Positions 39,160-47,988 of a stretch of DNA of 64,000 nt are shown here, in pieces. The position numbers were made by a program, and so were the translations under genes. Position 1 is the first letter of the stretch; every line of letters begins with the position of its first letter. The stretch covers positions 1,426,001-1,490,000 of the forward strand of contig NZ_JALPSC010000001.1 in assembly GCF_023217965.1 (NCBI RefSeq), written 5' to 3'. Below the pieces are notes generated by a model that worked only from the letters and a program-made list of their open reading frames with translations, made no database searches and was not told the DNA's origin. The stretch is from Prevotella sp. E13-27. Its GTDB lineage: Bacteria > Bacteroidota > Bacteroidia > Bacteroidales > Bacteroidaceae.

Positions 39160-39966
39160 ATGCTTGGAGCTGTATTTGGAGATATCGTAGGTAGTACTTA
39201 TGAATGGAATAATGTAAAAACGAAAGATTTTCGATTGGAGAAGTCTGGAACTCGTTATACGGATGATAGTGTGATGACACTGGCGGTAGCAAAGTGGCTT
39301 CTCGAAGACTCATCACATTCCGAGAAGTATTTAGTTCAGTGTATGCAGGAACTGGGTAAAAATGACCTCGGTGCTGGTTACGGCGAGAGATTCAGGGAAT
39401 GGCTGTTGTCTAAGAGCCCTCAACCGTACAATAGTTGGGGCAATGGATCTGCCATGCGCGTTAGTCCGGTAGCACTATATGCTAGTACTTTAGAGGACGC
39501 TTTGGAACTGGCAAGGATTACGGCAAGTGTCACCCATAACCACCCTGAGGGCGTAAAAGGTGCATTAGCTGTAGCTGAATGTGTGTTTATCCGGCGAGAG
39601 GCAGCAGACTTGGAAACTGCAAAACGTGAGATTCAGCGCACAATTCCTATGAAGTATGGTTACAACTTGGGTAGAACATTGGACGAAATACGTCCCAGCT
39701 ATTCATTTGATGTCAGTTGCCAAGGAAGTGTGCCAGAAGCTATTATTGCCTTCCTCGAAAGCACATCGTTGGAGGATTGTGTTCGTAATGCTATCTCCAT
39801 CGGAGGTGACTCCGACACCATTGCCGCCATTGCATGCTCAATCTATGCGGCCAAGACTACATCTGAAGATGAAGAATTGATGAATCGCTTTGAATATTAT
39901 CTTCCGCAGGATCTCATGCAAATCATGGAGAGGTTTGAGAAACAAGTCGGGAAATGTCGTTTTTGA
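39160..39966 (+). CDS. ADP-ribosylglycohydrolase (DraG/ARH family)
   Basis: The 268-residue protein has the dinuclear Mg-binding motifs of ARH enzymes: GDIVGS at the N-terminus, YTDDSVMT near residue 40 and GGDSDTIAAIA near 220. Such enzymes remove ADP-ribose from proteins or nucleic acids. It has a promoter at 39013 inside the preceding remnant. No ADP-ribosyltransferase is nearby, but kptA, which also makes an ADP-ribose product, is on the same island. The exact substrate is unknown. Confidence 0.92.
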   Translation: MLGAVFGDIVGSTYEWNNVKTKDFRLEKSGTRYTDDSVMTLAVAKWLLEDSSHSEKYLVQCMQELGKNDLGAGYGERFREWLLSKSPQPYNSWGNGSAMRVSPVALYASTLEDALELARITASVTHNHPEGVKGALAVAECVFIRREAADLETAKREIQRTIPMKYGYNLGRTLDEIRPSYSFDVSCQGSVPEAIIAFLESTSLEDCVRNAISIGGDSDTIAAIACSIYAAKTTSEDEELMNRFEYYLPQDLMQIMERFEKQVGKCRF

Positions 39967-40019
39967 TGCTCGAAATGCACTTTAAACTATAAAAGTTTGG
40001 ATAATTGGAAATAAATGTC

Positions 40020-40027
40020 TACCTTTG
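40020..40027 (+). promoter_or_regulatory. -7 element of the Abi_2 unit
   Basis: TACCTTTG matches TAnnTTTG. Transcription would begin just before the hairpin at 40038. Confidence 0.65.
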
Positions 40028-40035
40028 CAACAACA

Positions 40036-40076
40036 GTTCCCGCCACGCCTCTTAACAATGCGTACCACGGCGGGAC
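40036..40076 (+). ncRNA. Structured 5' leader of the Abi_2 gene (candidate cognate RNA)
   Basis: TCCCGCC (40038-40044) pairs with GGCGGGA (40069-40075). ACGC (40045-40048) pairs with GCGT (40060-40063), with loop CTCTTAACAAT and a 5-base bulge ACCAC on the 3' side. It lies between the promoter and the ATG. AbiF-type Abi_2 proteins have been reported with a conserved structured RNA next to the gene, and this hairpin fits that position. Confidence 0.5.
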
Positions 40077-40094
40077 TTCGTCATTTTTATAGTT

Positions 40095-40988
40095 ATGAGA
40101 TACAGCAAACAGCCCATAGACATACCAGACCAGTTGGCTTTACTGAAGCAGCGTGGGATGATTGTCAATAACGAAAATGCCGCTCTTAGACAATTAGAGT
40201 CTATCAGCTATTTCCGTTTGGCAAACTATTGGAAAGTTTTTGAAACTGATGATGTTACACACCGACTTGTTCCTGGAACTCAACTCGAAGATGTAATTTC
40301 GTTATACGCATTTGACAAAGAACTTCGTTCCATCATTTTTACAGCCATACAAGATATAGAAGTCGCACTTCGGACAAGAATTATACACTTTTTTTCTTTG
40401 GCTCATGGGGCATTCTGGTTTATGGATGCAACTAAGTTTAATAACTATAGTATCTATCAGACTTGTCTTGACAACATTCAGGTAGAATTGGATCGCTCAA
40501 AAGAAGAGTTCCTGCAAGAGCATTTTATCAAATACGACACTCCGTCTATGCCACCAGTATGGAAAACTTTGGAAGTTGTATCGTTTGGTACGCTCTCTAA
40601 GTTGTATGGTAACATGAAGGATGTGGAGGTAAAGAAGATGGTTGCCAAGAGTTTCGGACTTCCCCAATACCGTTATATGGAAAGTTGGATGCGTAGTATC
40701 ACCGTACTTAGAAACTGTTGTGCTCATCATGCTCGTACATGGAATCGCCGTTACCCTGCAATGCCACAAATGCCGCAAAGACTTCCCCTTAATTGGGTAG
40801 ATGTGCAGTATGTCCGTCCAATGAAACTATATGCCCAACTATGTACGCTATTATATTTGGAGCAAAGCATCACACCCAATAGTCAAATCAAAGAGAAGTT
40901 GTTGAGACTTATCGATGCTTATCCAAGTGTAAGTCTAAAGCAGATGGGCTTTCCAAGAGACTGGAGACAGCAACCACTTTGGCTGTGA
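40095..40988 (+). CDS. Abi_2 (AbiD/AbiF) family abortive-infection HEPN protein
   Basis: The 297-residue protein starts with the family pattern of KQPIDIPDQLALLKQRGM and SYFRLANYWKVF, then the FDKELRSIIFTAIQDIEVALRTRI region. It has the HEPN RNase motif RNCCAHH (Arg206, Asn207, His211). Abi_2 proteins stop phage growth, probably by RNA cleavage after infection. The structured leader upstream could be its inhibitory RNA. It is the last gene before attachment copy B. Length and motifs are intact, so it is probably functional. Confidence 0.9.
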   Translation: MRYSKQPIDIPDQLALLKQRGMIVNNENAALRQLESISYFRLANYWKVFETDDVTHRLVPGTQLEDVISLYAFDKELRSIIFTAIQDIEVALRTRIIHFFSLAHGAFWFMDATKFNNYSIYQTCLDNIQVELDRSKEEFLQEHFIKYDTPSMPPVWKTLEVVSFGTLSKLYGNMKDVEVKKMVAKSFGLPQYRYMESWMRSITVLRNCCAHHARTWNRRYPAMPQMPQRLPLNWVDVQYVRPMKLYAQLCTLLYLEQSITPNSQIKEKLLRLIDAYPSVSLKQMGFPRDWRQQPLWL

Positions 40989-41012
40989 TAATGGTATTAC
41001 CTAGCCTTTTAC

Positions 41013-41041
41013 GGACTTTTTAGTCCAAATAAAACGCTCAA
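41013..41041. repeat. 29-bp dispersed element near attachment copy B
   Basis: GGACTTTTTAGTCC followed by AAATAAAACGCTCAA. Near-identical 29-bp copies lie at 18289-18317, 43861-43889 and 58659-58687. The first half is a small hairpin. Between 40989 and 41263 I see only this, a hairpin around GTTAGTAC (about 41047-41073) and copy B. Confidence 0.85.
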
Positions 41042-41093
41042 TAAATGAAGCGGTTAGTACAACTGCTTGGTTTTCAACAACGTCGCTACATAT

Positions 41094-41177
41094 CAACGAG
41101 GATGAGTATTAATAGGCTCTGGGCCTAAACTGCTAAGCACCAGCGAGATAAACAAGAACTGTTTGTCTCGCTGGTGC
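41094..41177 (+). repeat. Attachment-site copy B with terminator
   Basis: CAACGAGGATGAGTATT (41094-41110) ends in the codons NEDEY-stop. A terminator hairpin follows, GCACCAGCGAGA (41137) with TCTCGCTGGTGC (to 41177). The same hairpin type follows copy D. Confidence 0.85.
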
Positions 41178-41263
41178 TTTATGGTCTAAAATAGTCCGAT
41201 TTGTTTGCCTAAATTGCAAAAATAACATCAAAGATATAGTTTGTTTGTCTAAAAGTTAGTACT

Positions 41264-41449
41264 TTTGCGAGGCATTCTTTTGCGGTTTTAGCCTTGAACA
41301 AAGGACTGTCAATGTCTGTTGTTAGCCGCCTATTAGGTCATAGCAGTACTGATATAACGGAGAAGGTGTATGCGCACTTCCTGCCGGAAACCCTTTCTTA
41401 TGAATTGAACAAGTTGAGTGGCGATTTGACGAAATTGGAACTTTTCTGA
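41264..41449 (+). pseudogene. C-terminal fragment of a tyrosine recombinase (integrase)
   Basis: The 61 residues begin FARHSFAVLALNKGLSM and contain three catalytic features of tyrosine recombinases: Arg and His in ARHS, His in LLGHSS, and the nucleophile Tyr in KVYAHF. Everything upstream (N-terminal DNA-binding and the first Arg) is missing, and the frame hits a stop at 41237. It lies 87 bases from attachment copy B, as expected for an island integrase next to its site. It can no longer move the island. Confidence 0.85.
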
Positions 41450-41470
41450 CCCAATATCAGAAATAATGTG

Positions 41471-41478
41471 TAATTTTG
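41471..41478 (+). promoter_or_regulatory. -7 element of the RhuM gene
   Basis: TAATTTTG matches TAnnTTTG and excludes the ATG at 41480 as the start. Confidence 0.6.
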
Positions 41479-41500
41479 CATGCTCAAAACGATTGATAAG

Positions 41501-42421
41501 ATGGCAAACGAAATAGTACCTGTTAATGAAATGCAAGGCGAGGTAATCTTTTATCAGCCAGATAGCACCATGCGCCTTGAAGTTAGGTTGGAGGACGAAA
41601 CTGTTTGGTTAACTCAGCAGCAGATGGTTGACCTATTTCAATCAAGTAAGGCTAACGTGAGTGAGCATATTAGAAATATATATGACCAAGGGGAACTTGA
41701 ACAGAAAGCAACCGTTCGGAATTTCCGAACAGTTCGAAAAGAAGGTAATAGAATGGTCAATAGAACGTTGACCTATTACAATTTGGACGCGATTATATCT
41801 GTGGGCTTTCGTGTCAATACCAAAAGGGGTATCATGTTTCGTCAGTGGGCTAATAGAACTCTGAAAGAATACTTGCTCCGAGGATATGCCTTCCACCAAC
41901 AGATGGTAGCCATGCAGCGTCAGATAGATGTACGTATGGAGGAACAGAATGAACGCCTTTCTGCTGTAGAGTCCCATCTTCAGGAGCATGACCAGAAATT
42001 TGACATGATTGTTAAGACACCAGGATTGCCGAATGAAGGAGTGTTCTTTGACGGTCAGGTTTTCGATGCTTTTAAATTGGTGATGCAACTCGTAAAGCGT
42101 GCAGAGCATAGAATCATCCTTATTGATAACTACATCAACGAGGAAATTTTGACGATGCTTGACCAGCGAGCACATGGGGTTACGGCATGTATCTATACTG
42201 CGAGGATTGACGCTGCAATGCAATTGGCTATTCAGCGTCATGATGCGCAATATGATCCAATCCCTGTTAATGTGTTCCGAATGAGCCATGACAGATGGCT
42301 GATAATTGATGATAAGGTCTATCATTTTGGTGCATCGCTCAAAGATTTGGGGAAGAAATGGTTTGGCGTTTCTTTGTATCAGGACATAACCCCAGAAGAA
42401 TTGTTGTCCAAAATTAGTTGA
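41501..42421 (+). CDS. RhuM-like virulence family protein with PLD-like C-terminus
   Basis: The product is 306 residues from MANEIVPV. The N-terminal part has the RhuM pattern (VWLTQQQMVDLFQSSKANVSEHI, a helix-turn-helix, then NLDAIISVGFRVNTKRG and FRQWANRTLKEYLLRGY). A coiled linker follows, then a C-terminal domain with HDRWLIIDDKVYHFGASLKDLGKKW, which resembles a half-site of phospholipase D-like proteins. RhuM genes are common next to integrases and restriction or defence genes. The function is unknown. It stands directly after the recombinase remnant. Confidence 0.85.
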   Translation: MANEIVPVNEMQGEVIFYQPDSTMRLEVRLEDETVWLTQQQMVDLFQSSKANVSEHIRNIYDQGELEQKATVRNFRTVRKEGNRMVNRTLTYYNLDAIISVGFRVNTKRGIMFRQWANRTLKEYLLRGYAFHQQMVAMQRQIDVRMEEQNERLSAVESHLQEHDQKFDMIVKTPGLPNEGVFFDGQVFDAFKLVMQLVKRAEHRIILIDNYINEEILTMLDQRAHGVTACIYTARIDAAMQLAIQRHDAQYDPIPVNVFRMSHDRWLIIDDKVYHFGASLKDLGKKWFGVSLYQDITPEELLSKIS

Positions 42422-42422
42422 G

Positions 42423-42626
42423 CATGCTACAAATTACTTTTTAGCATTAGGGTTGTCGGGCTTATTGTTTGCAATCGCTTACTTCTTTAAGAAGTATCAG
42501 CGTGGAATCTTATGGGCTGCTGCTTTGATATTATTTATAGGAACGTCTTTGATGCTTGGACTCGGACTAATAAAGATTGTAGAGAATGGAGAAGCAAATC
42601 ACTTAGCGTATTATCAGCAAAACTGA
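42423..42626 (+). pseudogene. Remnant of a small two-helix membrane protein
   Basis: A 67-codon open frame without an ATG reads FLALGLSGLLFAIAYF...GILWAAALILFIGTSLMLG, two clear membrane helices. It overlaps the RhuM stop on its 5' side and the first operator palindrome on its 3' side. It could be a translation-coupled gene with an unusual start or a decayed one. Confidence 0.4.
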
Positions 42627-42650
42627 TAAATCTTATCAGCAAAACTGATA
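42612..42650. promoter_or_regulatory. Twin palindromic operator
   Basis: TATCAGCAAAACTGATA occurs twice, exactly (42612-42628 and 42634-42650). Each is a perfect 6-bp inverted repeat, spaced 22 bp apart (two helical turns). It ends 21 bases before the -7 box TAACTTTG (42672-42679). The XRE regulator gene downstream (43224) is the likely ligand. Confidence 0.8.
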
Positions 42651-42712
42651 GGGATATTGAGAATTGACTAGTAACTTTGCAACCGATTTATAAACATCTA
42701 AACATAATAGGT

Positions 42713-43227
42713 ATGAAAACAATTTATGAATGTTCGCAAAGTAAATCGGTGAAGTGGATTACCGCCATTTTCATCTTGGCGATGGTTCTCGGTGTATTAA
42801 CCGAAATGTACTATGTCTCTAAGGGAATAAACGTCACAGGTGCAATTATCGTATCTACAGTTTTAATTGCTGCTTGTCTCTCGTGTTTCCTCATCTTCCC
42901 TATGTATATCATTGCTGATGATGAGGGGATAGGTATTCGTACTCTTCTCAGAACTATACGAATCCCTTACGAAAACATAGACCATATAGAGCGAGTGAGG
43001 ATAAACCACTATTAGGTGCTACCAATACCATCCGCTTGTTGGGCGTGGGAGGCGTATTTGGATATATTGGGTGGTTCCGTACAAAAGGAATTGGCACATA
43101 TCGCTCTTATGTAACAAATGCAAAGAAGTCATTCCTTATTTATCGCACAAAGGGTATGCCTATAGCAATCAGTGTAAACGAACCGGATGAGTTTATGCCC
43201 TATTATCTGAAAGGAGGCGCAAAATGA
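42713..43227 (+). pseudogene. PH-domain-like membrane protein, frameshifted
   Basis: The first frame (from MKTIYECSQSK) has two membrane helices, then MYIIADDEGIGIRTLL and IPYENIDHIERVRIN, and stops at 43015. The continuation GATNTIRLLGVGGVFGYIGWFR...PDEFMPYYLKGGAK is in another frame, from about 43006 to 43227. Joined, they give a protein of about 171 residues of a Bacteroidota PH-domain-like family that I recognise from its IGIRT and FGYIGWF motifs. A one-base loss near 43006 explains the break. The 3' part overlaps the XRE start by 4 bases. Confidence 0.7.
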
Positions 43228-43565
43228 ATATGCTATATGATTTCTCTTCCGCACTTTTGCAAGCCCGGCAGCGAAAAGGTGTAACACAAGAACAGATTGC
43301 TTTTTCCCTTGACATATCGCAGGCTACATACAACGCCTGGGAGTGTGGACATCGCCTTTGTCCTTACAAGCATATCGTTGCACTCATCAGTTATTTTGAT
43401 GACGAACAGTTTACCCGCAGCATGCTTCGAATTCTCCTGTCTTTACAGCATAATATGGCAGGACTGAATAAGAAGACAACAGCAGAGTTGAATACATACT
43501 ACATGAAACTTATTGCTGTTCTTGCGGATGAATGTGCCGAATGGTTAAAGACATTGGATAAATAG
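43224..43565 (+). CDS. XRE-family transcriptional regulator
   Basis: The 113-residue protein has an N-terminal helix-turn-helix (LLQARQRKGVTQEQIAFSLDISQATYNAWECG, about 10-42) and a helical C-terminal half. It overlaps the PH-domain frame by ATGA and is the promoter-distal gene of that unit. The twin palindrome at 42612-42650 upstream of the unit is the kind of site such a protein binds, so autoregulation is likely but inferred. Confidence 0.85.
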   Translation: MNMLYDFSSALLQARQRKGVTQEQIAFSLDISQATYNAWECGHRLCPYKHIVALISYFDDEQFTRSMLRILLSLQHNMAGLNKKTTAELNTYYMKLIAVLADECAEWLKTLDK

Positions 43566-43755
43566 ATAGACAAATCCCAAATTATTGGAATAAAGACGGC
43601 ATCATCATGAAATGATTGTAGATAAATATGTGCATAATTTGTTTGTCCAGCCACCCAACCAATCGCCTTTCATCGCCTCAGATAGTGCGTTTTGCTTGGC
43701 TAAAAATAGTTAATTTGAGCGTAAGTTGCTGATAATCAATAGAAGACCAAGTTTT
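43566..43755. other. Short gene-free stretch before attachment copy C
   Basis: No gene or clear signal is seen apart from scattered short repeats. Confidence 0.5.
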
Positions 43756-43934
43756 CGACGAGGATGAGTATTGATCATTTAATCACGCGCTGATTTAGCG
43801 TAACTAATTGAAAATAAGCAGCATGGATAAATCGTTAAGATTTTCCATGTTGCTTTTTTCGGCCTTTTAAGTCCAAATAAACCGATCAAAAAAGGCATTT
43901 TTAGCCTTAAAATGAAAATAAAATGATCAATAAT
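43756..43934 (+). repeat. Attachment-site copy C (right copy of the 178-bp direct repeat)
   Basis: CGACGAGGATGAGTATT (43756-43772) ends in the codons DEDEY-stop and is followed by the same GCAGCATGGA...TCCATGTTGC terminator and flank as copy A, with about a dozen differences. It marks the right end of a 25.6-kb interval that starts at 18185. Confidence 0.9.
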
Positions 43935-44058
43935 ATGCTTATTACACAAAAACCGGGAAAAACCCCTCTGATGATGTTTTAGCTCTTCGAGTTTTGACCT
44001 TCGGTTGAAATATCGTCCAAGAATTTCAGAAAGTTGAATTAAATCTCATTTTTTTTAT

Positions 44059-44066
44059 TACCTTTG
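44059..44066 (+). promoter_or_regulatory. -7 element of the protease operon
   Basis: TACCTTTG matches TAnnTTTG, about 70 bases before the ATG at 44137. Bases 43935-44058 otherwise hold no recognisable feature. Confidence 0.6.
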
Positions 44067-44136
44067 CACCCAGTCAATAGCCAAGCTAAACTATAGTTTT
44101 CGATATATTATTAACAACAATGTAATAAATAAAGGT

Positions 44137-46383
44137 ATGAAGAAAATGTTGAAATGGGTGTTGGTTGCTACCATTATGTTCGTGTATGCACTGGGAATTG
44201 AGGCACAAGGTGTGCTGACTACCGACGCAATGATTCGCGTGGCGGAGCAGAAAACCAAGGTTGAGCGTATGGCGGTGGACGGGAAGAGACTGTCGCCCGC
44301 ACAGCAGCCCGTGATGACGCTCGTCGTCAAAGTGGCAGACGAGCATGCTGCTGACACCTACGCCCGTATGAGAGAACAGGGCGTGACCATCAGGGGACGC
44401 ATCGGGCAGCAGGCCATCGTGCAGGTACCACTCGACAAGGTAGAGGCCATCGCTCAGATGGACGGCATACTCCGCGTGGACGTAGGCCATAAGGGGGAGC
44501 TGAAGACCGATGTGTCACGCGAGGTGACGGGCGTCAACCTCCTCAACGGCAGTCATCCCACGGTGCCCTCGCCCTTTACGGGTAAAGGCGTGACGGTGTG
44601 CGTGATGGACATGGGCATTGACTTCAACCACCCAGCCTACAAGGATGCCCAGGGGCGCTCCCGCATCAAGTGCGTTTACAATACGATATCGGATAAAGGC
44701 CGCAAGTTCGTGTACGACGACCCCGTGGCCGGCACCATTGAGTTTCCGGGCAGCGTGTTCGACACGCCTGAGCTTATCTCCAAACTGGTCTATGACACCA
44801 AGCTCGCGGCCCACGGCGGTCATACCACAGGCATCGCTGCCGGCTCGCTTTCGCCGCAGGGCTTTGGTGGCATGGCTCCCAATGCCGACATTGTATATCT
44901 GGCCTTGGGCACTCTCTTCACTGAGGACGACGTGGACACCGATACAGGCATTACTGCAGAGAGCGAAACACTACAGGACCCCGACCTCACTCAGGATGCC
45001 CAAACCCATCAGATTTTAGAACAACATCTGGCTTTTGCCAATGCCTACGCCCAACAGAGCGACCAGCCCATGGTGCTGAGTGCCAGCCTTGGCAGTCACA
45101 TGGGACCTCACGACGGAACCGGCACCGTGCCCGAAGCCGTCTCAGCCCTCTCCAAGACCGCCATTCCTGTGTTTGCCAGTAGTAACGAGGGTGGAAGCGG
45201 CTGTCATGTCTACTATCAGTTTGCTGAGGACAAGCCGTCGTTCAGCGTCGGTCTGTTGGCATTTCCTACCACGTACGAACCAGAAGATGCCGACCCCGAC
45301 TATCCCTTCTACACGAAATTCTCCAACGAGGTCAGAGGCTACACCCGTCCCGGACAGGGTGGTGAGATAAGCCTGCGCTTAAACATGGTGGCTACCGACA
45401 GCAAGAAGGCAATCCTGGATTACATCTGGTCATCGCCGGCCGTCACAGGCACCCTGGGCGGACCCGACCAGATGGTGACCATCAACTCGGCCGACTACCC
45501 TGAAGTGGAGAAATATTTCAGAGGGAAGGTGTACCTGGCCATCCGCACGCTGGATAGTGGCCGACAGGAGCTGACCATCATTCCCTACGGTTACTGCGCG
45601 AAGGCCAAGGATGGTGCATATTATGCCCTGACCATCACCGTGGCAGGCTCATCCGGCACTGCCGTTGACCTGTGGCAGGACACCTACAAGTTCGTCCCAT
45701 ACGTGGGTGAGGGCTATATCACCGGCGACGATGTCATTTCTGCCAATGACTGGGCCAGCACTCCCGATGTCATCAGCGTGGGAGCATGGTGCGCCAATAC
45801 CACCAATCGTGCTAACGAACAAGGTAACGAGGATCAAGACCAGTCAGAAACGTACACCCTGGGCGACATCGCCTATTTCAGCAGCTATGGCAAGATGTTC
45901 AACGGTGTCACACAGCCAACCGTCTGCGCCCCGGGCGTCAATGTGGTGTCGGCGGGAAACCAGTACAGCGATGTCGTGAATGGCGTCGCTCCTACCTACA
46001 TCGAAACGATGACGTGGCAGGGCTACCCCTACGTAAGCATGAGTGGCACGTCGATGGCCTGTCCTGCTGCGGCGGGCATCATAGCCCTGTGGCTGCAAGC
46101 CAATCCAAAGCTCACACTGGCCGACGTTAAGGACGTCCTAGCAAATTCGTGTGACAACGATGAGTTCACTGAAAAGAATCCTGCCCGCTGGGGCTACGGC
46201 AAGATCAATGCCAAGAAGGGGCTGGACTATATTCAGGATCAGGTTACAGGAATCGTCCTGATGTCTGATGGAAGAAGTATGATGGAAGATGTGTGGTACA
46301 CGCTGGACGGCCGTCGCCTTATGGGCCAGCCTACGCAGCGCGGCATCTATATCTACCAGGGTGAAAAGATAATTATAAATTAA
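44137..46383 (+). CDS. Secreted subtilisin-like (S8) serine protease with T9SS-type tail
   Basis: The 748-residue protein has a signal peptide (to about EAQG), a propeptide-like region (about 30-140), and the S8 catalytic triad: Asp158 in VMDMGIDFNH, His229 in HGGHTTGIAAG and Ser639 in SGTSMACP. A large beta-rich insertion (about 370-560) splits the catalytic domain between His and Ser, as in some PA-domain subtilases. The C-terminus YTLDGRRLMGQPTQRGIYIY is a T9SS-like tail, so the enzyme is probably surface-attached or released. It heads a three-gene operon with 9-base gaps. Confidence 0.93.
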   Translation: MKKMLKWVLVATIMFVYALGIEAQGVLTTDAMIRVAEQKTKVERMAVDGKRLSPAQQPVMTLVVKVADEHAADTYARMREQGVTIRGRIGQQAIVQVPLDKVEAIAQMDGILRVDVGHKGELKTDVSREVTGVNLLNGSHPTVPSPFTGKGVTVCVMDMGIDFNHPAYKDAQGRSRIKCVYNTISDKGRKFVYDDPVAGTIEFPGSVFDTPELISKLVYDTKLAAHGGHTTGIAAGSLSPQGFGGMAPNADIVYLALGTLFTEDDVDTDTGITAESETLQDPDLTQDAQTHQILEQHLAFANAYAQQSDQPMVLSASLGSHMGPHDGTGTVPEAVSALSKTAIPVFASSNEGGSGCHVYYQFAEDKPSFSVGLLAFPTTYEPEDADPDYPFYTKFSNEVRGYTRPGQGGEISLRLNMVATDSKKAILDYIWSSPAVTGTLGGPDQMVTINSADYPEVEKYFRGKVYLAIRTLDSGRQELTIIPYGYCAKAKDGAYYALTITVAGSSGTAVDLWQDTYKFVPYVGEGYITGDDVISANDWASTPDVISVGAWCANTTNRANEQGNEDQDQSETYTLGDIAYFSSYGKMFNGVTQPTVCAPGVNVVSAGNQYSDVVNGVAPTYIETMTWQGYPYVSMSGTSMACPAAAGIIALWLQANPKLTLADVKDVLANSCDNDEFTEKNPARWGYGKINAKKGLDYIQDQVTGIVLMSDGRSMMEDVWYTLDGRRLMGQPTQRGIYIYQGEKIIIN

Positions 46384-46392
46384 TAACGTGAT

Positions 46393-47979
46393 ATGAATAG
46401 AATGTATCAATGGATAATAGCCGTTACACTGCTGTTCTGCGGTGCGAGTGTTTTCATGGCATGCAACAGCGATGACAATGCCGTCGATTCAATCGATCCT
46501 AACGAGTCTGAGATGGCCGACTATGCTATTCTGTTTTATGGATACGGTGGCGGAAATCTGGACTACGACATTTTGAATAACATCAAGCAGTTCTATGCTG
46601 CCGACCCTGCCAGCTACGACAAGGTGAAGATTGCCGTACAGTATAAGTTCAGCAGTCAGGAAGAATTCGAGCAGCTGTTGATGGTTTATGACCCGGATAA
46701 CTTTGACGACCCGCAAGAGAAGGCCGAGGCCGTGGAATATCTGGAGGAAATGAAGTCCTGGATTGCGAAATGGCAGAACAGATGCTGTTACACCTTCCGA
46801 TTCACCGTCGATCCCGAGAAAACTGTGGAGCAGCAGATGGTAGCCGACAACGTACACGGCTGCAACAACGACCATATCGCCACTGCCGACTCTCTGCTTG
46901 ATTTCATCGACTGGGCGGCCAAGGCTTGTCCTGCCAAACACTATATACTGTTGCTGAGCGATCATGGCGCAGGCTATATGCCCAATGAAGACTTGCCCTA
47001 TACCCCCAAAAACACTACTCGGTCGTTCTTTATCGACAACAACAAGAAAGAGCAGCTCACCGTCAACGCGCTGAAATACGCCATCGCCAACGCCAGCATC
47101 AAGCCCCAGGTTGTATATTTCGATGCCTGCCTGATGAACTGCTTTGAGTATCAGTTTGAACTGAAGGACTACACCGACTATATCGTAGCCTCGTCGTTTC
47201 TGGTGCCCGGATGGGGTGGCGACTATACGGTGCTCACCAACAAGCTTGCGGGCTGCAACGAGGATACCGAGAGCGCACTGAAGGAATACAACAAGGCGTG
47301 CGTTGAGCAATGGGACAAGAACTTTGGCGACGAGACTGTAGAGTCGTTTACCGACATGACGGTCGTTCGCACCCGTGGTCTCGACGCTTTCGGTCAGAAG
47401 GTCCGTTCGTTCACCGACAAACTCCTGCAGGTTTACCAGAGCAGCGACGAGAAACGCAGCGCTGTCAATACAGCCACTGCAAACGCCCTGAAGGTTTACA
47501 GGGACATGCCTTTCTACGACCTGTTCATCTATGGCGTCATGCTGGCAGCCAAGGCACCGGAATTGGAAGCTCCGTATTTCGAGATGAAGAATTGCTACGA
47601 CAACGAATGCCTCGTGGCTCATCAAACCTGTGCCTACCTGAGAGCCCAGGGCATCAACGGCTCGATACTGCTCGGCTGGGAAGGCCAGTATGAAGAGATT
47701 AACTGGCAGTACGACAAGGGCAGCTGGGTCTTCAGCGAGTCAGCCGTGTTCAAACCCGACGGCAAGGTTGAACTATATATTGAAGAAGCGGAAACAGAGG
47801 TAAATGACGTGCAGCGTTGGGCCAGCACCTTTGCCGACACCTACGAGCAGACGGCTTTCGACAAAGCCACAGGCTGGAGTCGCTGGATTAAGACCAACAA
47901 GCAGCGTCCGCCCACAATGAGCGTCTTTACCGAAGGCTATAATGCCAACGAACCCAGAAAGAAACCAAGAACTAAATAA
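46393..47979 (+). CDS. Clostripain-family (C11) cysteine protease lipoprotein
   Basis: The 528-residue protein has a lipoprotein signal ending at Cys24 (VFMAC). The C11 core is clear: ILFYGYGGGNLDYD, the catalytic His191 in LLSDHGAGY and the nucleophile Cys246 in YFDACLMN, followed by VASSFLVPGWGG. These enzymes cleave after basic residues. It is probably anchored at the cell surface. It lies 9 bases after the subtilase and 9 bases before the repeat lipoprotein. One protease may activate the other, but this is inference. Confidence 0.92.
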   Translation: MNRMYQWIIAVTLLFCGASVFMACNSDDNAVDSIDPNESEMADYAILFYGYGGGNLDYDILNNIKQFYAADPASYDKVKIAVQYKFSSQEEFEQLLMVYDPDNFDDPQEKAEAVEYLEEMKSWIAKWQNRCCYTFRFTVDPEKTVEQQMVADNVHGCNNDHIATADSLLDFIDWAAKACPAKHYILLLSDHGAGYMPNEDLPYTPKNTTRSFFIDNNKKEQLTVNALKYAIANASIKPQVVYFDACLMNCFEYQFELKDYTDYIVASSFLVPGWGGDYTVLTNKLAGCNEDTESALKEYNKACVEQWDKNFGDETVESFTDMTVVRTRGLDAFGQKVRSFTDKLLQVYQSSDEKRSAVNTATANALKVYRDMPFYDLFIYGVMLAAKAPELEAPYFEMKNCYDNECLVAHQTCAYLRAQGINGSILLGWEGQYEEINWQYDKGSWVFSESAVFKPDGKVELYIEEAETEVNDVQRWASTFADTYEQTAFDKATGWSRWIKTNKQRPPTMSVFTEGYNANEPRKKPRTK

Positions 47980-47988
47980 GTATATGCC

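Noticed and set aside
46489..47625. 378-residue open frame on the minus strand
   Set aside because: It is antisense to the C11 protease gene, which has a lipobox, catalytic residues and operon spacing. The antisense frame has none.
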